Shown here one piece after another: positions 49,527-57,516 of a DNA stretch of 64,000 nucleotides (position 1 is its first letter; the number at the start of each line of letters is the position of its first letter). The notes beneath the pieces are model-generated. The model saw nothing but the letters and a program-made list of their open reading frames with translations, ran no database searches and had not been told where the DNA came from. This DNA is from an uncultured Spirochaetaceae bacterium (GTDB taxonomy: Bacteria > Spirochaetota > Spirochaetia > Sphaerochaetales > Sphaerochaetaceae): NCBI GenBank assembly GCA_944389505.1, contig CALXMP010000002.1:62001-126000 (forward strand). The letters are read 5' to 3'. The position numbers were made by a program, and so were the translations under genes.

Positions 49527-50223
49527 TGCCGGAAAGGAGATAAAGGATGGTATCAGGGATGGCTTTCCCATCTTCCTCGGATACTTCACGACAGCTCTTG
49601 CATTCGGGCTTCTTACGCGGACAAGCGGCTTCACATTCGTCGAAGGTGTCCTTGTCAGCATAACGAACTTCGCCGGATCGGGGCAGTTTTTGATGATGAA
49701 CCTATACAATGCAGGTACATTCCTTCTGGGGATAGCTCTCTCCGTATTCTTCATCAACAGTCGGTATATATTCATGGCCGCTTCGCTCTCAGGAAGGCTT
49801 AAAAGCCCCAGATCGATACCGGGACGCCTGATGTGCGGCTTCGGTACGACAGACGAGGTCTTCGCTGTAGCATCATTCAAAGGCATAAAGCTCCCATATA
49901 CATACATGGCGGGTCTGATCTTCACATCCTATTCAGGATGGGTGTCGGGGACAGCTGTAGGGTATATTGCTGGGACATTCCTCCCGGATGTCGTCCAGAA
50001 GGCAGCTGTCATTACGGTTTACGCCATGTTCGCATCACTTCTTGGAGGCGAGGTGAGGAAGAATACGAAGGCACTTCTCACAGCAGGTGTATCCGCTTTG
50101 ATCAACTCCGTGCTGATTCTTGGTGCAGGGGTATCGACAGGGTTGTCGTTCCTCATATCACTCATTGCTGCAACTATTTTTGGTGCAATGATATACACAG
50201 ATAAGGAGGCCGGAATTGAATAA
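49519..50223 (+). CDS. azlC: AzlC-family branched-chain amino acid exporter, large subunit
   Basis: 234-residue membrane protein with the family start DGIRDGFPIFLGYFTTALAFGLL and the central NSRYIFMAASLSGRL segment. With AzlD it exports branched-chain amino acids or analogues. It overlaps azlD by 8 bases and is coupled to the dehydrogenase upstream. Confidence 0.92.
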   Translation: MANAGKEIKDGIRDGFPIFLGYFTTALAFGLLTRTSGFTFVEGVLVSITNFAGSGQFLMMNLYNAGTFLLGIALSVFFINSRYIFMAASLSGRLKSPRSIPGRLMCGFGTTDEVFAVASFKGIKLPYTYMAGLIFTSYSGWVSGTAVGYIAGTFLPDVVQKAAVITVYAMFASLLGGEVRKNTKALLTAGVSALINSVLILGAGVSTGLSFLISLIAATIFGAMIYTDKEAGIE

Positions 50224-50524
50224 GCTTGTTCTGATACTCACATGCTCTGCTGTGACGCTTCTGCCAAGGATTATCCCATATTTCGCCTCATCATTCCTGA
50301 AGAAGCTTCCAGTCTTCATCCGCAAGTGCATGCTGCTTCTGCCCGTTGCCTCGCTTGGTGCCCTTATATTTCCCCTTGCACTGACGGACTTCGGCCCGCT
50401 CTGGATTGCAGGGCTTGTCGGAGTAGGAACTGCGTTCCTCACATCGTACTTCAAGGGCCCGATGATCCTTGCGATCGTAATAGCGCTCGCTTCGACCACC
50501 GGGATGCTCATAGCGATAGGCTAA
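50216..50524 (+). CDS. azlD: AzlD-family exporter, small subunit
   Basis: 102 residues, three to four membrane helices, with the family motif TLLPRIIPYF at the N-terminus. Partner of AzlC. Its stop overlaps the stop of the convergent CoA-disulfide reductase gene by 4 bases. Confidence 0.92.
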   Translation: MNKLVLILTCSAVTLLPRIIPYFASSFLKKLPVFIRKCMLLLPVASLGALIFPLALTDFGPLWIAGLVGVGTAFLTSYFKGPMILAIVIALASTTGMLIAIG

Positions 50525-52152
50525 TGGCGGCTATATGAGTACATCAGGTAGCCTCCAGAGAGGGATTTCGCCCTGAAGCCATGTCCCTTGAGGATCCTGT
50601 ACCCGATATAGCTTCTCTGCCCGCTCCTGCAGTAGACGTAGATTGTCTTTGACTTGTCGAGTTTATCGAGATTGTCCCTAAGTGAGTCGAGAGGGATATT
50701 CACAGCTCCTTCGATCAACCCGCCTTTGACCTCTTCCTCAGTCCTTAGGTCGACGAGCATGGATGAAGACTTATCAAGCGATGGAATATCCTCAGCACGG
50801 AACTCCTCAAGGATTCCCTTCATCTTGTTCGATGCGATGTATCCCAGGATATTCACCGGATCCTTTGCCGATGAGTAGGGAGGGGCATATGCGAAATCGA
50901 GATCGACGAGATCCTCCACAGTCATTCCCATCGCCGCCGCCATCGATATCCTGTCTATCCTCTTGTCCGTGCCATTTCTTCCGACAGCCTCGCCTCCGAG
51001 GACGCGTCCTGTTGTCTTCTCATAGACAAGCTTGAGCATCATCATCTGGCTGCCGGGGTAGTATGATGCATGGTCCGCCTGGTATGTGATTGCCACATCG
51101 TAGTCCAGCCCGAGGCGCTTCGCATTCTCCTCCGTGATGCCCGCAGAGGCTGCTGTGAGGGAGAATACCTTCATCGCAGATACTCCCGATGCGCCCCTGT
51201 AATGGCTGTCGTATCCTGCTATGTTATCTGCAGCGATGCGTCCTTCCTTGTTCGCAGGACCTGCCAGCGCAATCATCCCCATCTCCCCTGAGACAGCATT
51301 TCTGATGGAAACGGCATCACCTGCTGCGTAGATATCCTCATCGGATGTCCTCATCGTGTCGCTGACGATTATCGAGCCGCGCCTGTCTGTCTCAAGACCT
51401 GCGTCCTTGGCAAGCTTCGAGTCAGGCCTGACGCCGATTGCGAGCACTGCAAAGTCCGCATCGTATGAGCCCTTGTCGGTGATGACGGAGATGGAATCAT
51501 CCTTCTCCTCAAAGGATTTCACACCCTCCTCAAGATGGAGATCTATGCCGTTCTTCCGTATCTCTTCGTGGATTATCTGAGCCATATCAAAGGAGAGATT
51601 GGAGACATGGTCCAGAAGCTGGATGATCATCACATCAAGGCCCATATGCCTGAGATTCTCCGCAGTCTCAAGCCCGATGAATCCGCCTCCTATGACAATT
51701 GCTTTCTTTGCCTTCAGTGCGGCTTCCTTCAGGATGAATGCATCCTCCGTATGCCTCAGACGGTATATCCTTTTGCTATCTATGCCGGGAAATGGCGGGA
51801 CGATAGCCTCCGCTCCCGGAGCTAGGATGAGCTTATCGTATGATTCGGTATATTCCTTTTTGGATATGAGATCCCGAAGATGGACGGTCTTCCCCTTCCT
51901 GTCGATGCTGAGTGCCTCTGTATTGACCCTTGCCTCTATCCTGAACCTGCTCCAGAAGCTTTCTGGAGTCTGGAGCGTAAGCGCTGCCTTGTTCTCTATG
52001 ACACCGCCTACGTAGTAGGGCAGTCCACAGTTTGCGTATGAGATATATCCGCTTCTCTCTACGATGATTATCTCTGCATCCTCAGAGAGCCTCCTGAGCC
52101 TTGCAGCAGCGCTTGCACCTGCCGCGACTCCTCCAATGATAAGAACCTTCAT
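50521..52152 (-). CDS. CoA-disulfide reductase with C-terminal rhodanese domain
   Basis: 543 residues. FAD/NAD(P)H pyridine nucleotide-disulfide oxidoreductase with the single redox Cys42 in SYANCGLPYYVGG, typical of CoADR/NADH oxidases. A C-terminal rhodanese domain (about 450-543) carries active Cys in YCRSGQRS. Related fusions reduce CoA disulfides, persulfides or polysulfide. Useful to an anaerobe exposed to oxygen or sulfur. AGGAGG precedes the ATG; it follows the hypothetical membrane gene by 8 bases. Confidence 0.93.
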   Translation of the reverse strand: MKVLIIGGVAAGASAAARLRRLSEDAEIIIVERSGYISYANCGLPYYVGGVIENKAALTLQTPESFWSRFRIEARVNTEALSIDRKGKTVHLRDLISKKEYTESYDKLILAPGAEAIVPPFPGIDSKRIYRLRHTEDAFILKEAALKAKKAIVIGGGFIGLETAENLRHMGLDVMIIQLLDHVSNLSFDMAQIIHEEIRKNGIDLHLEEGVKSFEEKDDSISVITDKGSYDADFAVLAIGVRPDSKLAKDAGLETDRRGSIIVSDTMRTSDEDIYAAGDAVSIRNAVSGEMGMIALAGPANKEGRIAADNIAGYDSHYRGASGVSAMKVFSLTAASAGITEENAKRLGLDYDVAITYQADHASYYPGSQMMMLKLVYEKTTGRVLGGEAVGRNGTDKRIDRISMAAAMGMTVEDLVDLDFAYAPPYSSAKDPVNILGYIASNKMKGILEEFRAEDIPSLDKSSSMLVDLRTEEEVKGGLIEGAVNIPLDSLRDNLDKLDKSKTIYVYCRSGQRSYIGYRILKGHGFRAKSLSGGYLMYSYSRH

Positions 52153-52160
52153 GGAACCTC

Positions 52161-52910
52161 CTAAAGATCGATTATAACATCCTCTGCTATAGGAATGACA
52201 TTGCTCAATGCGCTTTGCATGCGTGAAGACGATACGGAAGAATCCTTTATGCTGGCATCGCCTGAGACAAGACCGAGTATGAGGAATAGCATGGCTATGG
52301 TGATCGGCTGCTTTATCGCGCTGAGTATCCTTGCGGGGATTGTGCGCTTTTCTTTCTCCTTCATTGGAGGGACGAGCGTTGACAGCAGCTTGATGATTAT
52401 CGAGAGGACGGTAAGGAAGAATGCACCGATGATCAGCAGGGCAGTCCTGAGATCCTCAATGCTTCCATAGGCGTATGAAGCCCTCATTCCGGCAAGCGAC
52501 AGGATGAGTCCTCCTGCAAGAGCGAATACGATGACTGTGAATAATGCGAAGATTGCGGTATATGACCGCTCCATGCGCCTCAGTTTCTCTTCGTTCTCCC
52601 TTTCCATCCGCTTTGATTCTTTCTCAATAATCTTCCTTGCAGATAGCGCTGTTCCTGCAGAAAGGGCTATGCTTCTGCAGAAACCTATTAGTGCGGAATC
52701 ATCATATTGTGATGCTTCCAGATACCTCAGAAGCGCATCTGCATTTGCCCTGATAGCGGAAAGGTCCTGGTCGCTGCACGCAATGATATCCTCAATAGCT
52801 TTCTCTTTAGATCTGCTATCCATTCCCTTGATGATTTCAAGGGCATCCTCTGGACTGAAAGATCTGCATGTGCTGAGCGCTCTCAGCAGTTTTCCGGAGA
52901 AATCTTCCAT
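52161..52910 (-). CDS. Hypothetical membrane protein with coiled coil
   Basis: 249 residues. N-terminal soluble helical part (1-95), a charged coiled coil (about 96-116, KIIEKESKRMERENEEKLRR), then three hydrophobic helices (near 118-140, 155-178 and 200-216) and a short polar tail. No family recognised. TATATT ends 8 bases before the ATG and no ribosome binding site is visible. Probably co-transcribed with the CoA-disulfide reductase gene. Confidence 0.65.
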   Translation of the reverse strand: MEDFSGKLLRALSTCRSFSPEDALEIIKGMDSRSKEKAIEDIIACSDQDLSAIRANADALLRYLEASQYDDSALIGFCRSIALSAGTALSARKIIEKESKRMERENEEKLRRMERSYTAIFALFTVIVFALAGGLILSLAGMRASYAYGSIEDLRTALLIIGAFFLTVLSIIIKLLSTLVPPMKEKEKRTIPARILSAIKQPITIAMLFLILGLVSGDASIKDSSVSSSRMQSALSNVIPIAEDVIIDL

Positions 52911-52956
52911 AAAGAAAGAATATATGAGGCAGCAGGAATCAGCAAATGAAAATATA

Positions 52957-53008
52957 TCGACATACTGTCAGAATAGTGCTATATTCATTTATGCTGACAT
53001 GTTGTCAG
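52957..53008 (+). promoter_or_regulatory. DUF362 promoter with two palindromic operators
   Basis: Promoter TCGACA (52957-52962), 17-base spacer, TATATT (52980-52985). Two 15-base sites share GACA-T-N2-TGTCAG: one at 52957-52971 overlapping the -35, the other at 52994-53008 (CTGACA-TGT-TGTCAG, perfect) at the transcription start. Centres are 37 bases apart. This is a classic repressor layout. Confidence 0.6.
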
Positions 53009-53024
53009 TATATATGGAGGCAGT

Positions 53025-53915
53025 ATGAAGGCAAAGGTATATTTCACACGTGCAATCACTCCGGAGAAGGTAGTTGAGGCGTATCAAAAGCTCGGTATAG
53101 CGCTTCCGGGGAAGATTGCCGTGAAAATCCATTCAGGAGAGCAGGGCAACCAGAATTATCTCCATCCTGAGTTCTGGAAGCCGATGGTCGATGAGCTCAA
53201 GGGAACGATTGTTGAGTGCAATACAGCGTATGGCGATGCCTCAGGCGGTGTGCGCGATAACACAGATTCCCACTGGAAGCTTCTTGAGGAGCATGGCTGG
53301 ACAAAGTACTTCGATGTCGATCTTATGGATGCTGAAGGTCCGGATGTAATATGGCAGATTCCGAACGGGAAGGTACTCAAGGAGAATCATGTCGGGAAGA
53401 ACATTCTCAATTACGATTCCATGATTGTCCTTGCTCATTTCAAAGGTCATCCGATGGGAGGCTATGGCGGAGCGCTGAAACAGCTTTCAATCGGCTGTGC
53501 AAGCAGGGCAGGAAAGGCTCTCATCCACTCGGCAGGAAGGACCGATGACCGCTATGATACCTGGAAGATGCATGCATCGAAGGTGGTGTTCCCTGAGGCG
53601 ATGGCCGATGCCGCAATGAGCGTCGTTGAGCACTTCAAGGGGCGGATCGCGTTCATCAATGTAATGAAGAATCTCTCCGTTGACTGCGATTGCTGTACTG
53701 TTGCTGAAGATCCATGCATGAAGGATATAGGCATACTTGCATCCCTCGATCCCGTTGCAATCGATCAGGCATGCATCGATCTTGTCATGTCCTCCGATGA
53801 TCCTGGCAAAGAGCACTTCATGGAGCGCGTTAACAGCCGCAATGGCATCCATACCATCGAAGCAGCTGCAGAGCTAGGCTATGGCACACGCGACTACGAG
53901 CTGATTGAGTTCTGA
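53025..53915 (+). CDS. DUF362-domain protein
   Basis: 296 residues, full-length DUF362 without the ferredoxin-like 4Fe-4S module many relatives carry. Family-like elements are VAVKIHSGEQGN-type N-terminus, ILNYDSMIVLAHFKGHPMGGYGGALKQLSIGCASRAGK and LDPVAIDQACIDLV. A cluster of Cys (VDCDCC, then DPC) could bind a metal. Function unknown. GGAGG lies just before the ATG; tandem palindromes control the promoter. Confidence 0.88.
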   Translation: MKAKVYFTRAITPEKVVEAYQKLGIALPGKIAVKIHSGEQGNQNYLHPEFWKPMVDELKGTIVECNTAYGDASGGVRDNTDSHWKLLEEHGWTKYFDVDLMDAEGPDVIWQIPNGKVLKENHVGKNILNYDSMIVLAHFKGHPMGGYGGALKQLSIGCASRAGKALIHSAGRTDDRYDTWKMHASKVVFPEAMADAAMSVVEHFKGRIAFINVMKNLSVDCDCCTVAEDPCMKDIGILASLDPVAIDQACIDLVMSSDDPGKEHFMERVNSRNGIHTIEAAAELGYGTRDYELIEF

Positions 53916-53995
53916 TTAAATCCATTGGCCGGGTACCTCCGGCCAATACAATTGGCGAAAACTTTTGAAGGGATAGCTAAAAGTACTGAGTGGGT

Positions 53996-54340
53996 CTAGA
54001 TTTGCTGGTTTACCATAAGATTATCAAAAGCGGATGGATTGTTCTCGAGAAATCCCTTGATAATCCGGCAGGTACTGAAAGCAACGCATTCGATGCAGAT
54101 AGTAACATTCTTTTCCTTTGCACATTTGCGTATTTCACACATATGCTCACAGAATATCGTCTTTATTCCATTCCCGTGACAGCCATTGCAATTGATGTGT
54201 TCAGGCAGGATAGGAACATTATTCATGCTCGCCCACAGTGCTGCAGTTTTCTCCCTTAAGGATTGATTATCAGTAATGGTTGCTATATATGCGTCACACT
54301 TTTCACAATCCAGTCCGCAGTATCCAATCTTGTTCTTCAA
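53996..54340 (-). CDS. DUF3795 cysteine-rich protein
   Basis: 114 residues with CGLDCEKCDAYIAT at the N-terminus and INCNGCHGNG, FCEHMCEIRKCAKEK and CIECVAFSTC following, the Cys pattern of DUF3795, likely metal-binding. Start TTG 54340 is chosen because AAGGAG lies 7 bases upstream and the Cys motif begins right after it; a longer TTG frame runs to 54376. Function unknown. Confidence 0.8.
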   Translation of the reverse strand: MKNKIGYCGLDCEKCDAYIATITDNQSLREKTAALWASMNNVPILPEHINCNGCHGNGIKTIFCEHMCEIRKCAKEKNVTICIECVAFSTCRIIKGFLENNPSAFDNLMVNQQI

Positions 54341-54381
54341 TGGCTGTCTCCTTCTGTCAGTGCTGAAAATAGTCAAATATG

Positions 54382-54783
54382 CTATAGCCTCATAAACTCA
54401 GCCGCACTCATAATTCTTGGATCAGTAATCCCCGATTCAAGAAAATCCTTGTCCCCTGTCAATAGAATGTCTGCTCCCGCTTTTATGGCAGCTCTCAGAA
54501 TAGGACGATCATAATAATCCCTGATTTGTTCTTCCCTTGTATCTTTCTCATCTGGTATAGAGACAATATCCAGAACAAGGAGAGCTGCTGCCAGGAATCT
54601 ATCAAGCGCATCAATTCTATGCGAGAACTTTCGATAGAAGATTCGTTTCATTTCATCGATGTTCTGCTCACAGACAATTGCTTCATATGGGAACGATACA
54701 GCCTTTGCATATGCCTTGAATGGAATACTATTCGGAAAGAGTGCTGCCGAGATAAGTATATTTGTATCGATCAGAACCTTCAC
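54382..54783 (-). CDS. PIN-domain toxin (VapC-like)
   Basis: 133 residues. Metal-binding acidic residues of the PIN nuclease fold: Asp6 in VLIDTNILISA, Glu near 44, then Asp in ILLTGDKDFLESG. Cleaves RNA in characterised VapC toxins. Overlaps its antitoxin gene by 4 bases. Confidence 0.87.
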   Translation of the reverse strand: MKVLIDTNILISAALFPNSIPFKAYAKAVSFPYEAIVCEQNIDEMKRIFYRKFSHRIDALDRFLAAALLVLDIVSIPDEKDTREEQIRDYYDRPILRAAIKAGADILLTGDKDFLESGITDPRIMSAAEFMRL

Positions 54784-55049
54784 TCGTTCACTTCCTCTTT
54801 TCTCATTTCTGCCACAAGATTGACGATGTCATCATCATTTACCAATCCAGCTTTCTGGGCTTCTCCCGCCATCTCCTGCTGCAGCACCTGCATAGCGTAG
54901 ACTGCTGAATTGACTATACGGACCGTATTTCCTTCTACAATAAAGGAGATCCTGTCACCATTTGAAACGCCGAGGGTCTTCCTCACATCCTTTGGAATCG
55001 TCACCTGGCCTTTTGCCATCACTTTTGCACTGTCTATGAAAGCTGTCAT
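54780..55049 (-). CDS. AbrB/SpoVT-type antitoxin
   Basis: 89 residues. N-terminal swapped-hairpin DNA-binding domain with VMAKGQVTIPKDVRKTLGV and DRISFIVEGNTVRI; the C-terminal tail would bind the PIN toxin. GGAGG lies 9 bases before the ATG. An inverted repeat operator lies at 55077-55096. Confidence 0.87.
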   Translation of the reverse strand: MTAFIDSAKVMAKGQVTIPKDVRKTLGVSNGDRISFIVEGNTVRIVNSAVYAMQVLQQEMAGEAQKAGLVNDDDIVNLVAEMRKEEVNE

Positions 55050-55076
55050 ATTAATATTCCTCCGTCCGAGTATGAT

Positions 55077-55096
55077 AAGTAGGGAATTTCCTACTT
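55077..55096 (-). promoter_or_regulatory. Operator of the VapBC-like pair
   Basis: AAGTAGG-N6-CCTACTT, a perfect 7-base inverted repeat, lies directly downstream of TATAAT (minus strand 55104-55099) with a weak -35 TTGTTT 16 bases further. Position at +1 fits autorepression. Confidence 0.6.
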
Positions 55097-55184
55097 AAAT
55101 TATAAAGTAATTTTCAAGAAAAACAACGTGACGCGTGAACATAGTCAAAACGGAAAATTCAAGACATTCATCCAGAGGCGTATC

Positions 55185-55218
55185 AAAAAAATGGAGCGGC
55201 TCTTTGGATTACCGCTCC
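55185..55218 (-). terminator. Terminator of tRNA-Val
   Basis: Minus strand GGAGCGG and CCGCTCC pair over a 12-base loop followed by seven T (after one AT). Separates the tRNA from the toxin-antitoxin pair. Confidence 0.8.
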
Positions 55219-55263
55219 TCGTTTCAAAGAAAAGGCTTTGTCACCTTTTGTGTCTTAAGATGA

Positions 55264-55335
55264 TGGGCGCGAGCAGGATCGAACTGCTGACCCCTACCGT
55301 GTGAAGGTAATGCTCTCCCGCTGAGCTACGCGCCC
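55264..55335 (-). tRNA. tRNA-Val (CAC)
   Basis: Minus strand acceptor stem GGGCGCG/CGCGCCC with discriminator A. Anticodon loop TTCACAC gives CAC, reading GTG. D-loop AGCGGGA and T-loop TTCGATC. 72 bases, no encoded CCA. Confidence 0.95.
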
Positions 55336-55353
55336 TTAAGTTTCAACAGCGTT

Positions 55354-55382
55354 ATAATACATGCTCTTCATCTTAGTTGCAA
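55354..55382 (-). promoter_or_regulatory. Promoter of tRNA-Val
   Basis: Minus strand TTGCAA (55382-55377), 17-base spacer, TATTAT (55359-55354), 18 bases before the tRNA. It lies just past the stop of the chromate transporter gene. Confidence 0.55.
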
Positions 55383-55388
55383 GTGAGA

Positions 55389-55961
55389 TCAGACAGGGAT
55401 GCCGAGAAGTGCATATATGACAGCACCTATTACGCCGCTTGCAAGGATTGTCATGATAGGTCCCAGTTTCTTCTTTCCAAGAAGCACAAGCATCACCCCT
55501 GATATTGCAATGGCAATCCAGTTCGTGTTCTCCAGAGAGAAGTTGCTGATACCATTCCACCATGCGGTTCCGGAAAGGGAGACTGCTGCAGCAAGCACCA
55601 TTGCAGCAATCGCTGGTCTCAGTCCTTTGAGGACTCCCTGCACACCTTTCAGGTTCCTGCATCTGAAGAATATCCTTGCCATTATCATGACGATGAAGAT
55701 TGCGGGAAGGACATAGGAGAATGTTGCGACAATCGTTCCAGGTATGCCTGCTGTGCGTGCTCCGACGAATGATGCTATGTTTATACCAAGCGGTCCCGGT
55801 GTCATCTCCGATATCGAGATGATATCAGTGAACTCCGCATTGGTCATCCATCCTCTCATGGTGACAACACGGCTTCTGATAAGCTCCATTGAGCCGACTC
55901 CGCCGCCGAAGCTGAATGCGCCGAGAAGGAGGAATGTTGTGAAAAGATCAAAGAGAATCAT
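55389..55961 (-). CDS. chrA: Chromate transporter half-protein, second subunit
   Basis: 190-residue membrane protein of the CHR family: FLLLGAFSFGGGVGSMELIR near the N-terminus and EMTPGPLGINIASFVGARTAGIPG. Half-length CHR proteins work as pairs of opposite topology. The natural substrate of such pairs is often unknown; chromate/sulfate is the family assignment. Overlaps the first half gene by 14 bases. Confidence 0.9.
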   Translation of the reverse strand: MILFDLFTTFLLLGAFSFGGGVGSMELIRSRVVTMRGWMTNAEFTDIISISEMTPGPLGINIASFVGARTAGIPGTIVATFSYVLPAIFIVMIMARIFFRCRNLKGVQGVLKGLRPAIAAMVLAAAVSLSGTAWWNGISNFSLENTNWIAIAISGVMLVLLGKKKLGPIMTILASGVIGAVIYALLGIPV

Positions 55962-56538
55962 GGGCTTCCTCCTTATCAGAGGCGAATGTATATATTCCGC
56001 CTATTATGCCGCATATCACGATGAGGATAATGATATCCACATCAAAGAGGAGGGTAGCGGCCGATGCTCCGATGAGCATAAGCAGTGATATAAGCTTCCT
56101 GTCCTTGAGGACATTCCTCATCATCGAGATCGTTACGTTTATAAGTACTGCAGCTACTCCCGCCTGCATTCCCTTGAGAAGGAGAGCTATCACCCTGTTC
56201 GTCCTGAACTGTGCATAGAATGCTGATATCACAGCAAGAATCACCATAGGAGGTGTGACTGTGCCGAGAACTGTGAGGATTGCCCCGAATGGTCCTGCGA
56301 TCCTATAGCCGATGATTATCGAGGTATTCACAGCCATCACTCCCGGACATGACTGTGCGACAGCAACCATGTCCATAACCTCATCCTCATTGATCCAGTG
56401 GAGTTCCTCGACGAACTTCTTCTGCAGCATGGATATTACGACCATGCCTCCTCCGAATGTGCATGCGCTTATGACAAAGCACGTCCTGAACAGTGTCCAG
56501 AGCGTCTTTGCATCGGTTCTTCTTTGCGGTGTATCCAA
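55948..56538 (-). CDS. chrA: Chromate transporter half-protein, first subunit
   Basis: 196 residues with the corresponding CHR motifs SACTFGGGMVVISMLQKKFVE and VAVAQSCPGVMAVNTSIIIGYRIAGPFGA. Starts with TTG at 56538, supported by GAGGAGG six bases upstream. Forms a split CHR transporter with the next gene. Confidence 0.9.
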   Translation of the reverse strand: MDTPQRRTDAKTLWTLFRTCFVISACTFGGGMVVISMLQKKFVEELHWINEDEVMDMVAVAQSCPGVMAVNTSIIIGYRIAGPFGAILTVLGTVTPPMVILAVISAFYAQFRTNRVIALLLKGMQAGVAAVLINVTISMMRNVLKDRKLISLLMLIGASAATLLFDVDIIILIVICGIIGGIYTFASDKEEAHDSL

Positions 56539-56639
56539 CGCAATCCTCCTCTTTCATGGAGATTGTAGAATGTATCAGCATTTTGCTGAATACTTCCGAA
56601 TATTTGTTCTGGTATAATAGTTGATCAAGGAGTCATAAC

Positions 56640-57458
56640 ATGAGGATCGGATGCTGTACGAATATGATTGCAACAGGCAAGGATGGAATAGGAGCGGAGA
56701 ACATCGATGTACTCTCTGCAGCTGGTTTTGAATATATAGAGCTGCCGCTCAATGGGATATCCGCACTCACGGAGAGTGAATTTGCAAGCCTTGAGGAGAA
56801 GGTGAGGGAAAGCAGCATCCGATGCGAGGGCTGCAATAGCTTCTTCCCGTCATCGCTACGCATCATCGGTCCCGGCTCTGATATGAAGCGAACGGAGGAA
56901 TACGTCCGTCTTGTCCTTTCCAGAGCTGCAAGGCTTGGCTCGAAGCAGGCTGGTATCGGATCAGGTCCTTCGAGGAGCATCCCCGATGGTTATGATAGGG
57001 AAAAGGGATATAAGGAGCTTATCTCCGTCTTCCGCATGATGGGTGATATAGCGGGTGAATACGGGATGATGCTTGCAATCGAGCCACTCAGGAGCGCAGA
57101 GACCAATATGATAACAACCTTCGCAGAGGCAGCTGAAGCATCCTCCGATGTTGGTATGGATAATGTGAAGGCGCTTGTGGATCTATATCATATGGCGGCA
57201 GAGAACGATGATCCTGAATCGATTGTGAAATACAGGGATTACCTTGTCCATGCTCATATTGCCTATCCAGCTTTAGGAACATCATATGAGCGTACATTCC
57301 CCGTGAAGGATGATGACTGGAACTACGCTCCCTTCTTCAGAGCCCTGAAGGAAGCTGGCTATGATGATAAGCTCAGCGTTGAGGCATACTGCCATAGCAA
57401 TCTGGCAGAAGAAGCATCCGGAGCACTGGATGTTCTCACTCGGCTTATAGTGAATTAA
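56640..57458 (+). CDS. Sugar phosphate isomerase/epimerase-like protein
   Basis: 272-residue TIM barrel of the AP endonuclease 2 / xylose isomerase-like group. Metal-ligand candidates: LAIEPLRS (Glu), LVDLYHMAAE (Asp, His), YLVHAHIAY (His) and LSVEAY (Glu). The N-terminal IGCCTN is typical. Function uncertain. A TATAAT (56613-56618) and AAGGAG precede the ATG. Confidence 0.83.
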   Translation: MRIGCCTNMIATGKDGIGAENIDVLSAAGFEYIELPLNGISALTESEFASLEEKVRESSIRCEGCNSFFPSSLRIIGPGSDMKRTEEYVRLVLSRAARLGSKQAGIGSGPSRSIPDGYDREKGYKELISVFRMMGDIAGEYGMMLAIEPLRSAETNMITTFAEAAEASSDVGMDNVKALVDLYHMAAENDDPESIVKYRDYLVHAHIAYPALGTSYERTFPVKDDDWNYAPFFRALKEAGYDDKLSVEAYCHSNLAEEASGALDVLTRLIVN

Positions 57459-57516
57459 CCGTAAGTTCCTGAGGATTTCACATCGGTAGTCTATCCTCCT
57501 CAAAGAGGAGATTACG

